Notes under the pieces: generated by a model | The model's database searches: none | Seen by the model: only the letters and a program-made list of their open reading frames with translations | What the model was told of the DNA's origin: nothing | DNA from: Micromonospora trifolii | Lineage (GTDB): Bacteria; Actinomycetota; Actinomycetes; Mycobacteriales; Micromonosporaceae | Length of the DNA stretch: 64,000 bases | Direction of reading: 5' to 3' | Assembly: GCF_022229005.1 (NCBI RefSeq) | Contig: NZ_JAKKFD010000044.1 | Location: 62,001-126,000 of the forward strand | Shown: piece by piece, positions 32,188 through 40,090 of the stretch | How the letters are laid out: every line of letters starts with the position of its first letter | Position numbering within the stretch: position 1 is the stretch's first letter | Position numbers and translations under genes: made by a program

Positions 32188-33056
32188 CTGCCGTTCAGGC
32201 AACCGGTCTGGCGCTGCGGTACGGGCGCACCACAGCGCTGGAGGACGTGACGTTCACGTTGCGCACCGGGGTGACCGGGTTGCTCGGCCCGAACGGCGCG
32301 GGCAAGACGACGCTGCTGCGGATCGTCGCGACCGCCCTGCCGGCCGACGGCGGCACGCTGCGGGTCTTCGGCCACGACCCGAGCACACCACCCGGGCGGC
32401 TCGCGGTCCGGCGTCTGCTGGGCTACCTGCCGCAGGACCCGGGCTTCCACCCGTCGTTCACCGCGTTCGAGTTCGTCGACTACGTCGCGATCCTCAAGGA
32501 GCTCACCCACCGGGCTACGCGGCACACCGAGGTCGCCCGGGTGCTCTCCGCCGTCGGCCTCGACGACCGACGGCGATCCCGGATCCGGACCCTGTCCGGC
32601 GGCATGAAGCAACGGCTCGCGCTGGCGGCCGCCCTGGTCGGCGACCCGGACCTCGTCATCCTCGACGAACCGACGGTCGGCCTCGACCCGGAGCAGCGGC
32701 TGCGGTTCCGGGAGCTGATCGCGGACCTCGGCGAGCGCAAGACGGTGCTGCTCTCCACCCACCAGACCGAGGACGTCATGTCGCTGTGCCAGGAGGTCGT
32801 CGTCCTCGACCGGGGCCGGGTGCGGTTCGAGGGCACCCCGACGGAGCTGGCCGGGCTGGCCGCCGGCCGGGTGTGGACGAGCGCGGCGCGGGAGGCAGGG
32901 GCGCTGGCGTCGTGGCGGACGGGCACGGGGCTGCACCGCCACGTCGGCGACCCGCCATCCGGGGCCGCGCTGGTGGAGCCGTCGATCGAGGACGGCTACC
33001 TGACGCTGGTCGGCGCCGCCGCCGAGGCGTCGGCGATCGCGGGCGGCGCGCGATGA
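32184..33056 (+). CDS. ABC transporter ATP-binding protein
   Basis: The 290-aa ATPase starts at ATG 32184 after GAGGAG. It has Walker A GPNGAGKTT (about 36-44), the Q-loop YLPQDPGFHPSFTAFEFVDYV, a canonical LSGGMKQRLAL signature, Walker B LVILDEPTVGLD and the switch His in STHQTED. The C-terminal 70 residues are a variable domain. The YLPQDPGF-type Q-loop is typical of the ABC-2 exporters next to ECF sigma genes in actinobacteria. It overlaps the first permease gene by ATGA. Confidence 0.93.
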   Translation: MTAVQATGLALRYGRTTALEDVTFTLRTGVTGLLGPNGAGKTTLLRIVATALPADGGTLRVFGHDPSTPPGRLAVRRLLGYLPQDPGFHPSFTAFEFVDYVAILKELTHRATRHTEVARVLSAVGLDDRRRSRIRTLSGGMKQRLALAAALVGDPDLVILDEPTVGLDPEQRLRFRELIADLGERKTVLLSTHQTEDVMSLCQEVVVLDRGRVRFEGTPTELAGLAAGRVWTSAAREAGALASWRTGTGLHRHVGDPPSGAALVEPSIEDGYLTLVGAAAEASAIAGGAR

Positions 33057-34654
33057 CCGCGACAATGACGGTGGCCGCGCCGGCCCGTCCAACGCCGTCG
33101 TCCACGCAGGGGCGTCGGCGAGCGCTCCTCGCACTCGCCCGGTTCGAGTCGATCCGGATGCTGCGACACCCGCTCACCGTCGCGGCCGCGCTGTTGTTCC
33201 TCGCCCCGTGGCTGTGGGGCTGGCTGTCCGGCTCGGCCAACCGATATCCGGTGCTCCCCGACGAACTGATCACCATCCAGCTGCTCGCGTTGCCGATCCT
33301 CGGCGGGTCGGCGCTGATCGTGGCGAACCTCGTCACGCTACGGGCGCACCGGCACAAGGTCGACGCGTCCTACGACGTGCTGGTCCTGCCGCCAGCATGG
33401 CGGGTCGGCGGGTTCCTGCTGGCACTGCTACCGCTGGCCGGCCTCAGCCTCCTGCTCGCCGGGGTCCCGGTCGGGGACTCCGCGGCGCTGCCGGGCGCTG
33501 CCGGGTCGGTCGACATCGCCACGTTGCTGACCCCGTCGGCGCTGACGCTGCTCCTCGGCGCCGTCGGGGTGCTCGCCGGGGTCTTGATCCGCTCCGTGCT
33601 GATCGCCCCGTTGGTCGTCCTGCTCGTCCTCGTGCTGGAGTTCCTGGTGATCACCCCATTGATCATCGAGACCGGCTGGCGCTTCCTGCTGCCGGTCTAC
33701 GTCAGCGAGTTCACGGTCCCGGTGCCCGCTGGTGTCTCCGACCGGCCCGCGGCCCGGCACCTCGCCTACCTGATCGGGATCACCGTCCTGCTCGCCGCGG
33801 CCGTTTTGGCCCGGGCCAACGCACGGCGGCAGGTCGTCGCGGCCGGGCTCGTCGTCGGGCTGATCCTCGCTGTCGGCGGCGGGCTGACCCAGTCGCGGCC
33901 CGACCCGGGCCTGGCGGCGGCCCGCGTGACGGTGGAGGAGCGGGCGGCAAGCATCCAGTCGTGCGAGATCCGCGGCGATGTCACGTACTGCTTCTTCGAG
34001 GGGTTCGGCGGTTTCGTTCCCGGGTGGGACGCGGTGGTGACCTCGGTACGCGCTGTCGTGCCGGCCAGCGCGGCCTCGTCCGGGCCGCCGCTCGCGGTGC
34101 GGCAGCGGGCATCCCTCGATGCGATCACCGCTGCGGGCTGGACCGGGTCCATCGCCGAAGACCGGCGGGTGGTGGCCGGTTGGAAGGTCGAGGACGCGGC
34201 GGCGGGCACCCCGGAGGCGGTCCGGGTCGACACCTCGTGGGGCGACGATCGGGCCGCCGCCGCCCTGGCCGCCGAGGTTGCCTACCGGCTGATGGCCGCG
34301 AAGGCGTACGACGGGGGGAACTTCCTCTGTGGGGCGCCGGCGGCACTCCTGGTGTGGCTGGTCGGGCAGGCGTCGCCGACCACCCTGGCCGGGATGCGTT
34401 CGCTGGACGAGACGAGCTTCGGTGCGCTCAGCTTCAGCGACATCTCCTCCAGGTACGGCATCCTGGTACCCGACCGGGCGGCGGCACCGGCGTTGGAGCT
34501 GCTGCGGCGGGCCGACGAGGTGGCACCACTCGTCGAGCGGCACTGGGTCGAGCTGACCGCGCCCGAGACACCGTTGGAGCGTTTCGGCGCCATCTTCGGG
34601 GTGCCGATCCAGCCGCTCGCTCCGGACGACGAAGCGCTGCCGTGCGTCGCGTGA
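33053..34654 (+). CDS. ABC-2 type permease with a large soluble C-terminal domain
   Basis: A 533-aa protein with about six to seven membrane spans in the first 285 residues (LTVAAALLFLAPWLWGWLSG, then IQLLALPILGGSALIVANLV and so on), followed by a soluble domain of about 240 residues. That domain has VEERAASIQSCEIRGDVTYC and a later FLCGAP, so several cysteines, plus a YRLMAAKAYDGGN stretch. No family is recognised for it; if it lies outside the cell, disulfides are possible. It overlaps both neighbours by four bases, so it is a component of the sigma-linked exporter. Confidence 0.8.
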   Translation: MTATMTVAAPARPTPSSTQGRRRALLALARFESIRMLRHPLTVAAALLFLAPWLWGWLSGSANRYPVLPDELITIQLLALPILGGSALIVANLVTLRAHRHKVDASYDVLVLPPAWRVGGFLLALLPLAGLSLLLAGVPVGDSAALPGAAGSVDIATLLTPSALTLLLGAVGVLAGVLIRSVLIAPLVVLLVLVLEFLVITPLIIETGWRFLLPVYVSEFTVPVPAGVSDRPAARHLAYLIGITVLLAAAVLARANARRQVVAAGLVVGLILAVGGGLTQSRPDPGLAAARVTVEERAASIQSCEIRGDVTYCFFEGFGGFVPGWDAVVTSVRAVVPASAASSGPPLAVRQRASLDAITAAGWTGSIAEDRRVVAGWKVEDAAAGTPEAVRVDTSWGDDRAAAALAAEVAYRLMAAKAYDGGNFLCGAPAALLVWLVGQASPTTLAGMRSLDETSFGALSFSDISSRYGILVPDRAAAPALELLRRADEVAPLVERHWVELTAPETPLERFGAIFGVPIQPLAPDDEALPCVA

Positions 34655-35340
34655 GCGGGTTACCCGCCGTCGGCGCGTCGGGGCAGGCGGCCGGCCGGCT
34701 CGTGCCGGGGCGGGGTGAGCGACTGCGGACGGTGGCGGCGCTGGTCTGGCCGACGCTGCGGGCAACGCGGATCTCGCCGCTGTTGGCGGCCGGGGTCGTC
34801 GGCGCGGCGATCGTGACCCCACCGGCCGTGACCGGGTCAATCCTGCCTCCCGACGAGCACATCACGTTGCTGCGGTTGGTGATGGCCTGCGTCGGCCTCG
34901 GCGTCACGTTCACGCTCGACGATCCGGCGAAGCCGACCGCGGAGACCCTGCCGGTTGCGGCCTGGCTCGGCGCGCTACTCCGAGCGGTCCTCGCCGCGGT
35001 CGTCGGCGGGGCGTGCTGGGCGGCAGCGCTGCTGGTGACTCGCTCCGGGCCGGAAACCACGTCGCTGCCGTACCCGGACCTGACCCGTGAGGCCGCGACC
35101 GTCGCGGTGGTCGCGTTCCTCGCGTCCGCGGTCGGCTGGCGACGGTCGCCGCGCGGCATCGGCAGCCCGCTCGCCGCCCCGATGCTGCTGCTCGGCATGG
35201 CGGTGGTGGCGCTGCTGCCGGCTCCGGTGGCGCTCCTCGTCGGCACGGGCGACGGCTGGGACGCGGCCCACGACCGCTGGACGTTCCTCCTGGCGGGGAC
35301 ACTGTTGGTGACCGCAGGGGTGCTCACCGCCCGCCGGTGA
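34651..35340 (+). CDS. Second membrane subunit of the sigma-linked ABC exporter
   Basis: The 229-aa protein starts at a GTG that overlaps the stop before it (GTGA); an open frame much further upstream is the other reading frame of the permease. It has about six hydrophobic spans (ISPLLAAGVVGAAIVTPPAV, LLRLVMACVGLGVTF, AWLGALLRAVLAAVVGGACW, TVAVVAFLASAVGW, APMLLLGMAVVALLPAPVAL, FLLAGTLLVTAGVL). No clear family, but position and topology fit a permease partner. It is the last gene of the five-gene operon. Confidence 0.75.
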   Translation: MSGLPAVGASGQAAGRLVPGRGERLRTVAALVWPTLRATRISPLLAAGVVGAAIVTPPAVTGSILPPDEHITLLRLVMACVGLGVTFTLDDPAKPTAETLPVAAWLGALLRAVLAAVVGGACWAAALLVTRSGPETTSLPYPDLTREAATVAVVAFLASAVGWRRSPRGIGSPLAAPMLLLGMAVVALLPAPVALLVGTGDGWDAAHDRWTFLLAGTLLVTAGVLTARR

Positions 35341-35527
35341 CCTGGGCGCGGCTGGCGGGATCCGCCGGCGCAGCACGCCCCATCGTGAGCCTCCAGTCGA
35401 GGCCGCCGACAAAGTGACAGCACGGTTTGGGCGTGCATTCCCCTGTGGTCAGTTTGAGTTCACCGCGTCGCTCTACGGTGCCATCGGACCGAGAACGCCC
35501 TGCTCGTACGTGCAGAGATGAGGATTG

Positions 35528-36739
35528 ATGGCAGTAAGCAAGCGGGTGGGCCTGACCGCTGCGGTGGTCGCCCTGACCCTGACGCTGCCGGGCGCAGCGA
35601 CCGCGACCGCGGCCGAGCGGAGCACGTGGGGCCAGGCTGAGTTGTTGAGGTTCGCCGCGCTGCGGGCGGCGACCTTCGTTCCGGGCAGCGAACCGTCCGG
35701 CTCGTCGCTCGGCAGTGCCCCCATCAACGGGTTCACCCCGCCGTTCGCCGACCAACCGATCCAGGGGTTCAGCGGCGTCCTGCGCAACACGGACGGCACC
35801 TTCGACGTGCTGTCCGACAACGGCTTCGGCAACAAGGCCAACAGTGCCGACTTCGTGCTGCGTGTTCAGCGGGTCGCGCCCGATTTTGGCAGCGGGGCGG
35901 TGGACGTGGTTGGTGGCATCAACCTGACCGACCCGTATGGCAAGGTGCCGTTCCGGCTCACTCGTGCCGACCGCGTGCTCACCGGAGCCGACTTCGACGT
36001 CGAGTCGATCACCCGGACGGCGGATGGCACGTACTGGCTCGGTGACGAATTCGGTCCGTACCTGCTGCACTTCGACCGGGCGGGCCGCTTGCTTCAGGCG
36101 CCGGTGCCGCTGCCGGGGGTGTTCGCCCCCGAGAACCCGGGCCGCGGTGCCACCCCGGCCAATCTCGCCAGCAGCAAGGGCTTCGAGGGTATGGCACAGT
36201 CTCCGGACGGTCGCATGCTCTACCCGCTGCTTGAGGGCACGACCACTGGCGACCCGGCGGGCACTCTCCGGCTCAACGAGTTCGACACCCGGGCCAACGC
36301 CTACACCGGCCGGCGCTGGGCCTACGCGCTCGACTCTCCTGCTCACGCGATCGGTGACGCCATCATGGTCGACCGCGACCGCTTCCTGATCATCGAGCGG
36401 GACAACGGCCAGGGCGACACGGCAAAGGTCAAGAAGATCTATCTCGCCGACAGGCGCGACCGGAACCGCGACGGACTGCTCGACAAGACGCTGGTCGCCG
36501 ACCTGATGGCAATCGCCAACCCCCGGCACGTCGGCGGCTTCGGTGACCCGTTCACGTTCCCGTTCCAGACGATCGAGGACGTGGTGATCCTCGACGACCG
36601 CACGCTCGCCGTCCTCAACGACAACAACTTCCCGTCATCGGCGGGCCGAACGGCCGGCCAGGCGGACAACAACGAGTTCATCGTGATCAAACTCGACCGC
36701 CACCTGGACGCGGACAAGCGCGTCCTGCGTCGCTACTGA
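35528..36739 (+). CDS. Secreted esterase-like activity of phytase family protein
   Basis: The 403-aa protein has a signal peptide (about 1-29, cut near TATAAE). A TTG three bases before the ATG is a possible alternative start. The body is a beta-propeller-type domain with FSGVLRNTDGTFDVLSDNGFG, DFDVESITRTADGTYWLGDEFGP, GFEGMAQSPDGRMLYPLLEG and GDAIMVDRDRFLIIERDNGQG, all marks of the phytase-like (PF13449) family. Relatives are alkaline-phosphatase- or phytase-like, probably releasing phosphate from organic esters outside the cell. Substrate is inferred only. A bidirectional terminator follows. Confidence 0.88.
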   Translation: MAVSKRVGLTAAVVALTLTLPGAATATAAERSTWGQAELLRFAALRAATFVPGSEPSGSSLGSAPINGFTPPFADQPIQGFSGVLRNTDGTFDVLSDNGFGNKANSADFVLRVQRVAPDFGSGAVDVVGGINLTDPYGKVPFRLTRADRVLTGADFDVESITRTADGTYWLGDEFGPYLLHFDRAGRLLQAPVPLPGVFAPENPGRGATPANLASSKGFEGMAQSPDGRMLYPLLEGTTTGDPAGTLRLNEFDTRANAYTGRRWAYALDSPAHAIGDAIMVDRDRFLIIERDNGQGDTAKVKKIYLADRRDRNRDGLLDKTLVADLMAIANPRHVGGFGDPFTFPFQTIEDVVILDDRTLAVLNDNNFPSSAGRTAGQADNNEFIVIKLDRHLDADKRVLRRY

Positions 36740-36751
36740 CCCGATGTCAGG

Positions 36752-36782
36752 GGGGTGGGCAGACCAACCGGCTGCCCACCCC
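36752..36782. terminator. Bidirectional hairpin terminator
   Basis: GGGGTGGGCAG (36752-36762) pairs exactly with CTGCCCACCCC (36772-36782), leaving a nine-base loop. It lies 12 bases past the phytase-like stop and touches the stop codon of the convergent small gene. Confidence 0.75.
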
Positions 36783-37052
36783 TCATCCCTCGGCAGTGGG
36801 TCGGCTGTGCACCACCAACTCGTCGATCTCCAACCGGCCGACGCGCAACTCCCGTACGACCGCCCGGCGGATCGCCAGCCGTCCGATGGTCAGCGCCCCG
36901 ACGGCCACGGCCCCCACGGCCAGCGCCCCCACAGCGAGGGCGCCGATCGAGGCCGCCCCCGCAGCCCGCGCCCCGGTGGCCGCCGCGCCCGTCGCCACCG
37001 CGCCGTTGGCGCGCGTCCCGGTCAACCGCATCAGGCTTACGTCTCGCTTCAT
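36783..37052 (-). CDS. Small Gly/Ala/Val repeat protein
   Basis: The 89-aa protein has a basic start (MKRDVSLMRLTGTRANG), then about ten five- to six-residue repeats of the form GALAVGA, GAVAVGA and GRLAIRR (about 18-65), ending in an acidic-polar tail (RVGRLEIDELVVHSRP). The alternating small and hydrophobic residues every second position suggest a regular beta-helix or membrane-lying structure, not a globular enzyme. Similar short repeat proteins occur widely in bacteria without known function. It follows the TetR gene by 36 bases on the same strand, so they are likely co-transcribed. Confidence 0.65.
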   Translation of the reverse strand: MKRDVSLMRLTGTRANGAVATGAAATGARAAGAASIGALAVGALAVGAVAVGALTIGRLAIRRAVVRELRVGRLEIDELVVHSRPTAEG

Positions 37053-37088
37053 CCCGCCATTGTCCGCGTACCGCCGGCTGGGCGCCGA

Positions 37089-37658
37089 TCAGGCGCGAAA
37101 CGCCTCGATCGTCAGTGCGGCGAAGCGTCGAGAGGCGGCAACGCGGGCGTTCGTCGAGGTGGCGTACAGGCCACCGTTGGCCATCAGCATGAGGACGAGG
37201 TCGTCCAGGACCACGTCAGGCCGCAGATGGCCGGTGTCCTTGGCCCGGCGCATCAGTTCGGCGAGCGAGGCGAGGGCGGCCTCGCGCTTCGCGGCGAGAT
37301 CCATGGCATGGGGAAATGCCGAGGTGAACGCCGCGGTGAAGCCTCGGCTTCGGGCTTGCAGCACACAGAGTTGCTCGATCACGAGGCACAGGCCGTGCCA
37401 GGGATCCGGGTCGGTGAGCCCTTCGTCGACGACGGCGACGCACGCGTTCATCTGATCCGCGAAGGCCTCCGTTGCCAACGCCTGCTTTGTGGGGAATCGG
37501 CGGTAGAGGGTGGCGGGGCCGACTCCTGCGCGCCGGGCTATCTCACGCATCGGCACGTCCATGCCTTCGGCGGCGAAGACCGCCCGGGCGGTGTCGAGGA
37601 TCCGCTCACGGTTGTCCAACGCGTCCGAGCGCAGGTTCCGAGTCAAAGGGCCGCCCAC
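37089..37658 (-). CDS. TetR-family transcriptional regulator
   Basis: The 189-aa protein has the TetR DNA-binding domain at 15-60 (NRERILDTARAVFAAEGMDV, then IARRAGVGPATLYRRFPTKQ) and an all-helical ligand domain. The helix-turn-helix and the C-terminal LYATSTNARVAASRRFAALTIEAFR belong to the large AcrR-like group. It is divergent from a quinone oxidoreductase gene, with a perfect 14-bp palindrome 20 bases before its start; this is probably its operator. It most likely represses itself and the oxidoreductase. Confidence 0.9.
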   Translation of the reverse strand: MGGPLTRNLRSDALDNRERILDTARAVFAAEGMDVPMREIARRAGVGPATLYRRFPTKQALATEAFADQMNACVAVVDEGLTDPDPWHGLCLVIEQLCVLQARSRGFTAAFTSAFPHAMDLAAKREAALASLAELMRRAKDTGHLRPDVVLDDLVLMLMANGGLYATSTNARVAASRRFAALTIEAFRA

Positions 37659-37677
37659 TGTCTCACTCTAGCTAAAC

Positions 37678-37691
37678 GGACGCATGCGTCC
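37678..37691. promoter_or_regulatory. Perfect palindrome GGACGCATGCGTCC, likely TetR operator
   Basis: The 14-base palindrome lies in the 81-base gap between the divergent TetR and quinone oxidoreductase genes. One bound dimer could control both. CTAGCT and AAACGG nearby could belong to the leftward promoter, but hexamers are not clear. Confidence 0.7.
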
Positions 37692-37739
37692 ACTACCGTT
37701 CGGGCGTCCGCAGGGCCGGCTTGGGAAGGGTGACGAGCA

Positions 37740-38714
37740 GTGAAGGCAGTAATGATCAGGGAGTTCGGCGATCCCCGCGGGCTGGCGGTCGTCGACCTTC
37801 CTGTACCGGTGCCCGCTCCGGGAGAGGCGTTGATCACCACCGAGGCGGTGGGCGTGGCTGGCGCCGACGTCCTGATCCGGAGCGGTGCTCTCGCCGCGTA
37901 CGGCTTCCGCGAGGGTCACATCCCGGGCGGTGAGATTGCCGGCACGGTCACGGCCGTGGGCGACGGCGTCGACCCGGCGTGGGTCGGGCAACGCGTCTGG
38001 GCCTTCACCGGTACGGGCGGTGGCTACGCCGAGCAGGCGGTGGCCCCGATCGGGGAGGTCCTGTCCCTGCCTGCGGGCCTCTCCGCAGTCGACGCCGTAA
38101 CGCTCGGCAGCTCCGGGGTCGTGGCTCACTTCGGCCTCGCTCACGCCCACTTCTCGCCAGGCGAAACGGTCCTGGTCCGTGGCGCGGCCGGCAGTATCGG
38201 GATCATGGCGGTGCAGCTTGCGATCAGCGGTGGTGCCAGCGCCGTCGCGGTCACGACCTCGTCGACTGAGCGCGGCCGGCGGCTCCGCAGCCTTGGTGCG
38301 ACCCACGTGCTGGACCGCTCCGGGGCAGGGGGTCCGGACGATCCCACCGGCTACGACGTCATCATCGACGTCGTCGCGGGCCCGGACATGCCCGCGTTTC
38401 TCGACCGACTCAACCCCAACGGCCGGCTCGTGGCCGTCGGCGCGGTCGGCGGCCAACCGCCCGCGGACTTCGGGACGAGGTTGATGGCCGCGTTCCAGAA
38501 GTCGATGTCGTTCGCCACCTTCAGCGCAGCGACGGTGACGGCGGCCGCTCAACAAGCCGTGCGAACGGAGCAGTTCGCCGCCGTCGATCGTGGGGAACTC
38601 CACACCGTGGTGCACGAGGTCCTGCCGCTCGAGCAGGCGGTGGTGGCGCACCAGAAGATGGACGGTGGCGAGGTCTTCGGACGGATCGTCCTGCTCAACA
38701 GCCCCTTCCATTGA
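37740..38714 (+). CDS. NADPH:quinone reductase-like oxidoreductase (zinc-free MDR)
   Basis: The 324-aa protein starts at GTG 37740, eight bases past GAAGGG. It has the GroES-like front (FGDPRGLAVVDLPVPVPAPG, then VAGADVLIRSG, where the zinc ligands of alcohol dehydrogenases are missing) and a Rossmann fold with VLVRGAAGSIGIMAVQLA and GATHVLDRSG. It reduces quinones or enones with NADPH in the cytoplasm. The divergent TetR gene and palindrome suggest induction by an electrophile. It is one of several oxidoreductases in this half of the window. Confidence 0.9.
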   Translation: MKAVMIREFGDPRGLAVVDLPVPVPAPGEALITTEAVGVAGADVLIRSGALAAYGFREGHIPGGEIAGTVTAVGDGVDPAWVGQRVWAFTGTGGGYAEQAVAPIGEVLSLPAGLSAVDAVTLGSSGVVAHFGLAHAHFSPGETVLVRGAAGSIGIMAVQLAISGGASAVAVTTSSTERGRRLRSLGATHVLDRSGAGGPDDPTGYDVIIDVVAGPDMPAFLDRLNPNGRLVAVGAVGGQPPADFGTRLMAAFQKSMSFATFSAATVTAAAQQAVRTEQFAAVDRGELHTVVHEVLPLEQAVVAHQKMDGGEVFGRIVLLNSPFH

Positions 38715-38811
38715 ATCCGCTACACCGATCGGGGTGGTCTCTTAGGCTGCGTGGGCGGGGCACCCGGTTCGACGAGTGTGGTTCGCGGTGGCGCTGTAGG
38801 GGCTGGTCGGG

Positions 38812-38940
38812 GTGCTTCTCTCGGGGGCCTGGCAGTACCGCTACCTCAATCGGCAGGGGGATCTGCCGCGACGGCGCCTGAGGCCCCGGTTTGTTCGCCG
38901 TCAGCGGTCGAGCCTGGCTACCGGTGAGGAGCACCGATGA
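38812..38940 (+). CDS. Possible small ORF coupled to the next membrane-protein gene
   Basis: From GTG 38812 a 42-codon frame gives MLLSGAWQYRYLNRQGDLPR and ends ATGEEHR, with its TGA overlapping the next ATG (ATGA). The same frame upstream reads VWFAVAL, then a stop and GLVGV, as if a longer hydrophobic segment had been interrupted. The next gene's GAGGAG lies inside it. It may be a real small protein, a remnant or chance; no homologue is recognised. The rest of 38715-38936 shows nothing clear. Confidence 0.3.
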   Translation: MLLSGAWQYRYLNRQGDLPRRRLRPRFVRRQRSSLATGEEHR

Positions 38941-40064
38941 CGCAGAGTGAACGGGACCGCCCGGAGATCGTCGTCGGACTGGTGGCAACTCCGCCGGACC
39001 ACCCGGCCCGGGTGGCCGCGCGGCTCACCGCCGAGCTGAACAGCGGCCTCGCCGAGCGGGTGAACGCGGACGTGCGGTGGATCGTCCGGGAAGGTTGGGG
39101 CGAAGTGGCGCCGCGCCGCGACGGCGGCGTTGAGGCGCTACTCGATGATCTCGCCCAACGGCGTGCCGACGACCAGTGGGACGTCGCCGTCTGCCTGACC
39201 GATCTGCCGCTGCATGCCGATCGGGTGCCGCTGGTCGCGCAGACCTCCGCTCGGCGTCGAGTCGCTGTGCTGTCCCTGCCCGCGCTGGGACTGCACCAGC
39301 TACGTGCGGCCCGCGCAGCCGTTCCGGACCTGGTGAGCCGGCTGCTGACCGAGGCTTCCGACCAGCGGTTGCCGCCGGCCGGCCGGGCATCGGCCGAGAT
39401 GGCAAGCCGGGTGCCCGCCGTCCACCGGGTGGTCGGCGAGGCCGACGCCGGTGAGCGGCGCTACGTCGCCTCGCGGCTCATCGGCCGGTTACGGCTGTTG
39501 ATCGGCATGGTTCGCGCCAACCGTCCGGGGCGTGCCCTGCTGGGCCTGTCGAAGCTGTTGGTCGGCGCGTTCGGCACTGCCGCGTTCGCACTGACCACGG
39601 ACACCATCTGGCAGATGGGCGCTGCGCTCGGCGGACTGCGGCTCGCCGTGATCATGCTGCTCGGGCTGACAGCATTGGTGGCCTGGTTGATCGTCGCGCA
39701 CGACCTGTGGGAGAAACCGAGCCGCGAGACGCCGACCGAGCTGGCACGGCTCTTCAACCTGGGTACGACCCTCACCCTCACTCTGGCCACGGTGCTGTCC
39801 TACGTTGTGTTGTTCGTGGGAACGGCGCTCGTCGCGGCGCTGCTGATCGACACATCCGTGCTGGAGCAGACCTTGCAGCGGCCGGTCGACGTCACCGACT
39901 ACCTGACGCTCGCTTGGATCACCAGCTCGCTGGCCACCGTCGGCGGCGCGATCGGTTCCGGGCTGGAAAACGAGGAAACGGTACGGGCTGCCGCTTACGG
40001 CTATCATCCCCACCCCGATGGCTGGCGGGACGAGAAGAGCGGACAGTCCCACAGCGGGAGGTAA
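38937..40064 (+). CDS. Actinobacterial membrane protein of unknown function
   Basis: The 375-aa protein has a soluble N-terminal part (about 1-165) that begins with an alternating strand-like segment (EIVVGLVATPPDHPARVAAR, then DVAVCLTDLPL and RRVAVLSLPALG). Four membrane spans follow (about 200-220, 225-245, 275-300 and 320-342). The front looks like an alpha/beta fold with an acidic loop, but no known family is recognised. It is followed closely by convergent dehydrogenase genes and sits at the left border of the stress island. GAGGAG precedes the ATG. Confidence 0.75.
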   Translation: MTQSERDRPEIVVGLVATPPDHPARVAARLTAELNSGLAERVNADVRWIVREGWGEVAPRRDGGVEALLDDLAQRRADDQWDVAVCLTDLPLHADRVPLVAQTSARRRVAVLSLPALGLHQLRAARAAVPDLVSRLLTEASDQRLPPAGRASAEMASRVPAVHRVVGEADAGERRYVASRLIGRLRLLIGMVRANRPGRALLGLSKLLVGAFGTAAFALTTDTIWQMGAALGGLRLAVIMLLGLTALVAWLIVAHDLWEKPSRETPTELARLFNLGTTLTLTLATVLSYVVLFVGTALVAALLIDTSVLEQTLQRPVDVTDYLTLAWITSSLATVGGAIGSGLENEETVRAAAYGYHPHPDGWRDEKSGQSHSGR

Positions 40065-40090
40065 GTGGGAGTAGTCCCTGGTCGCGACGG

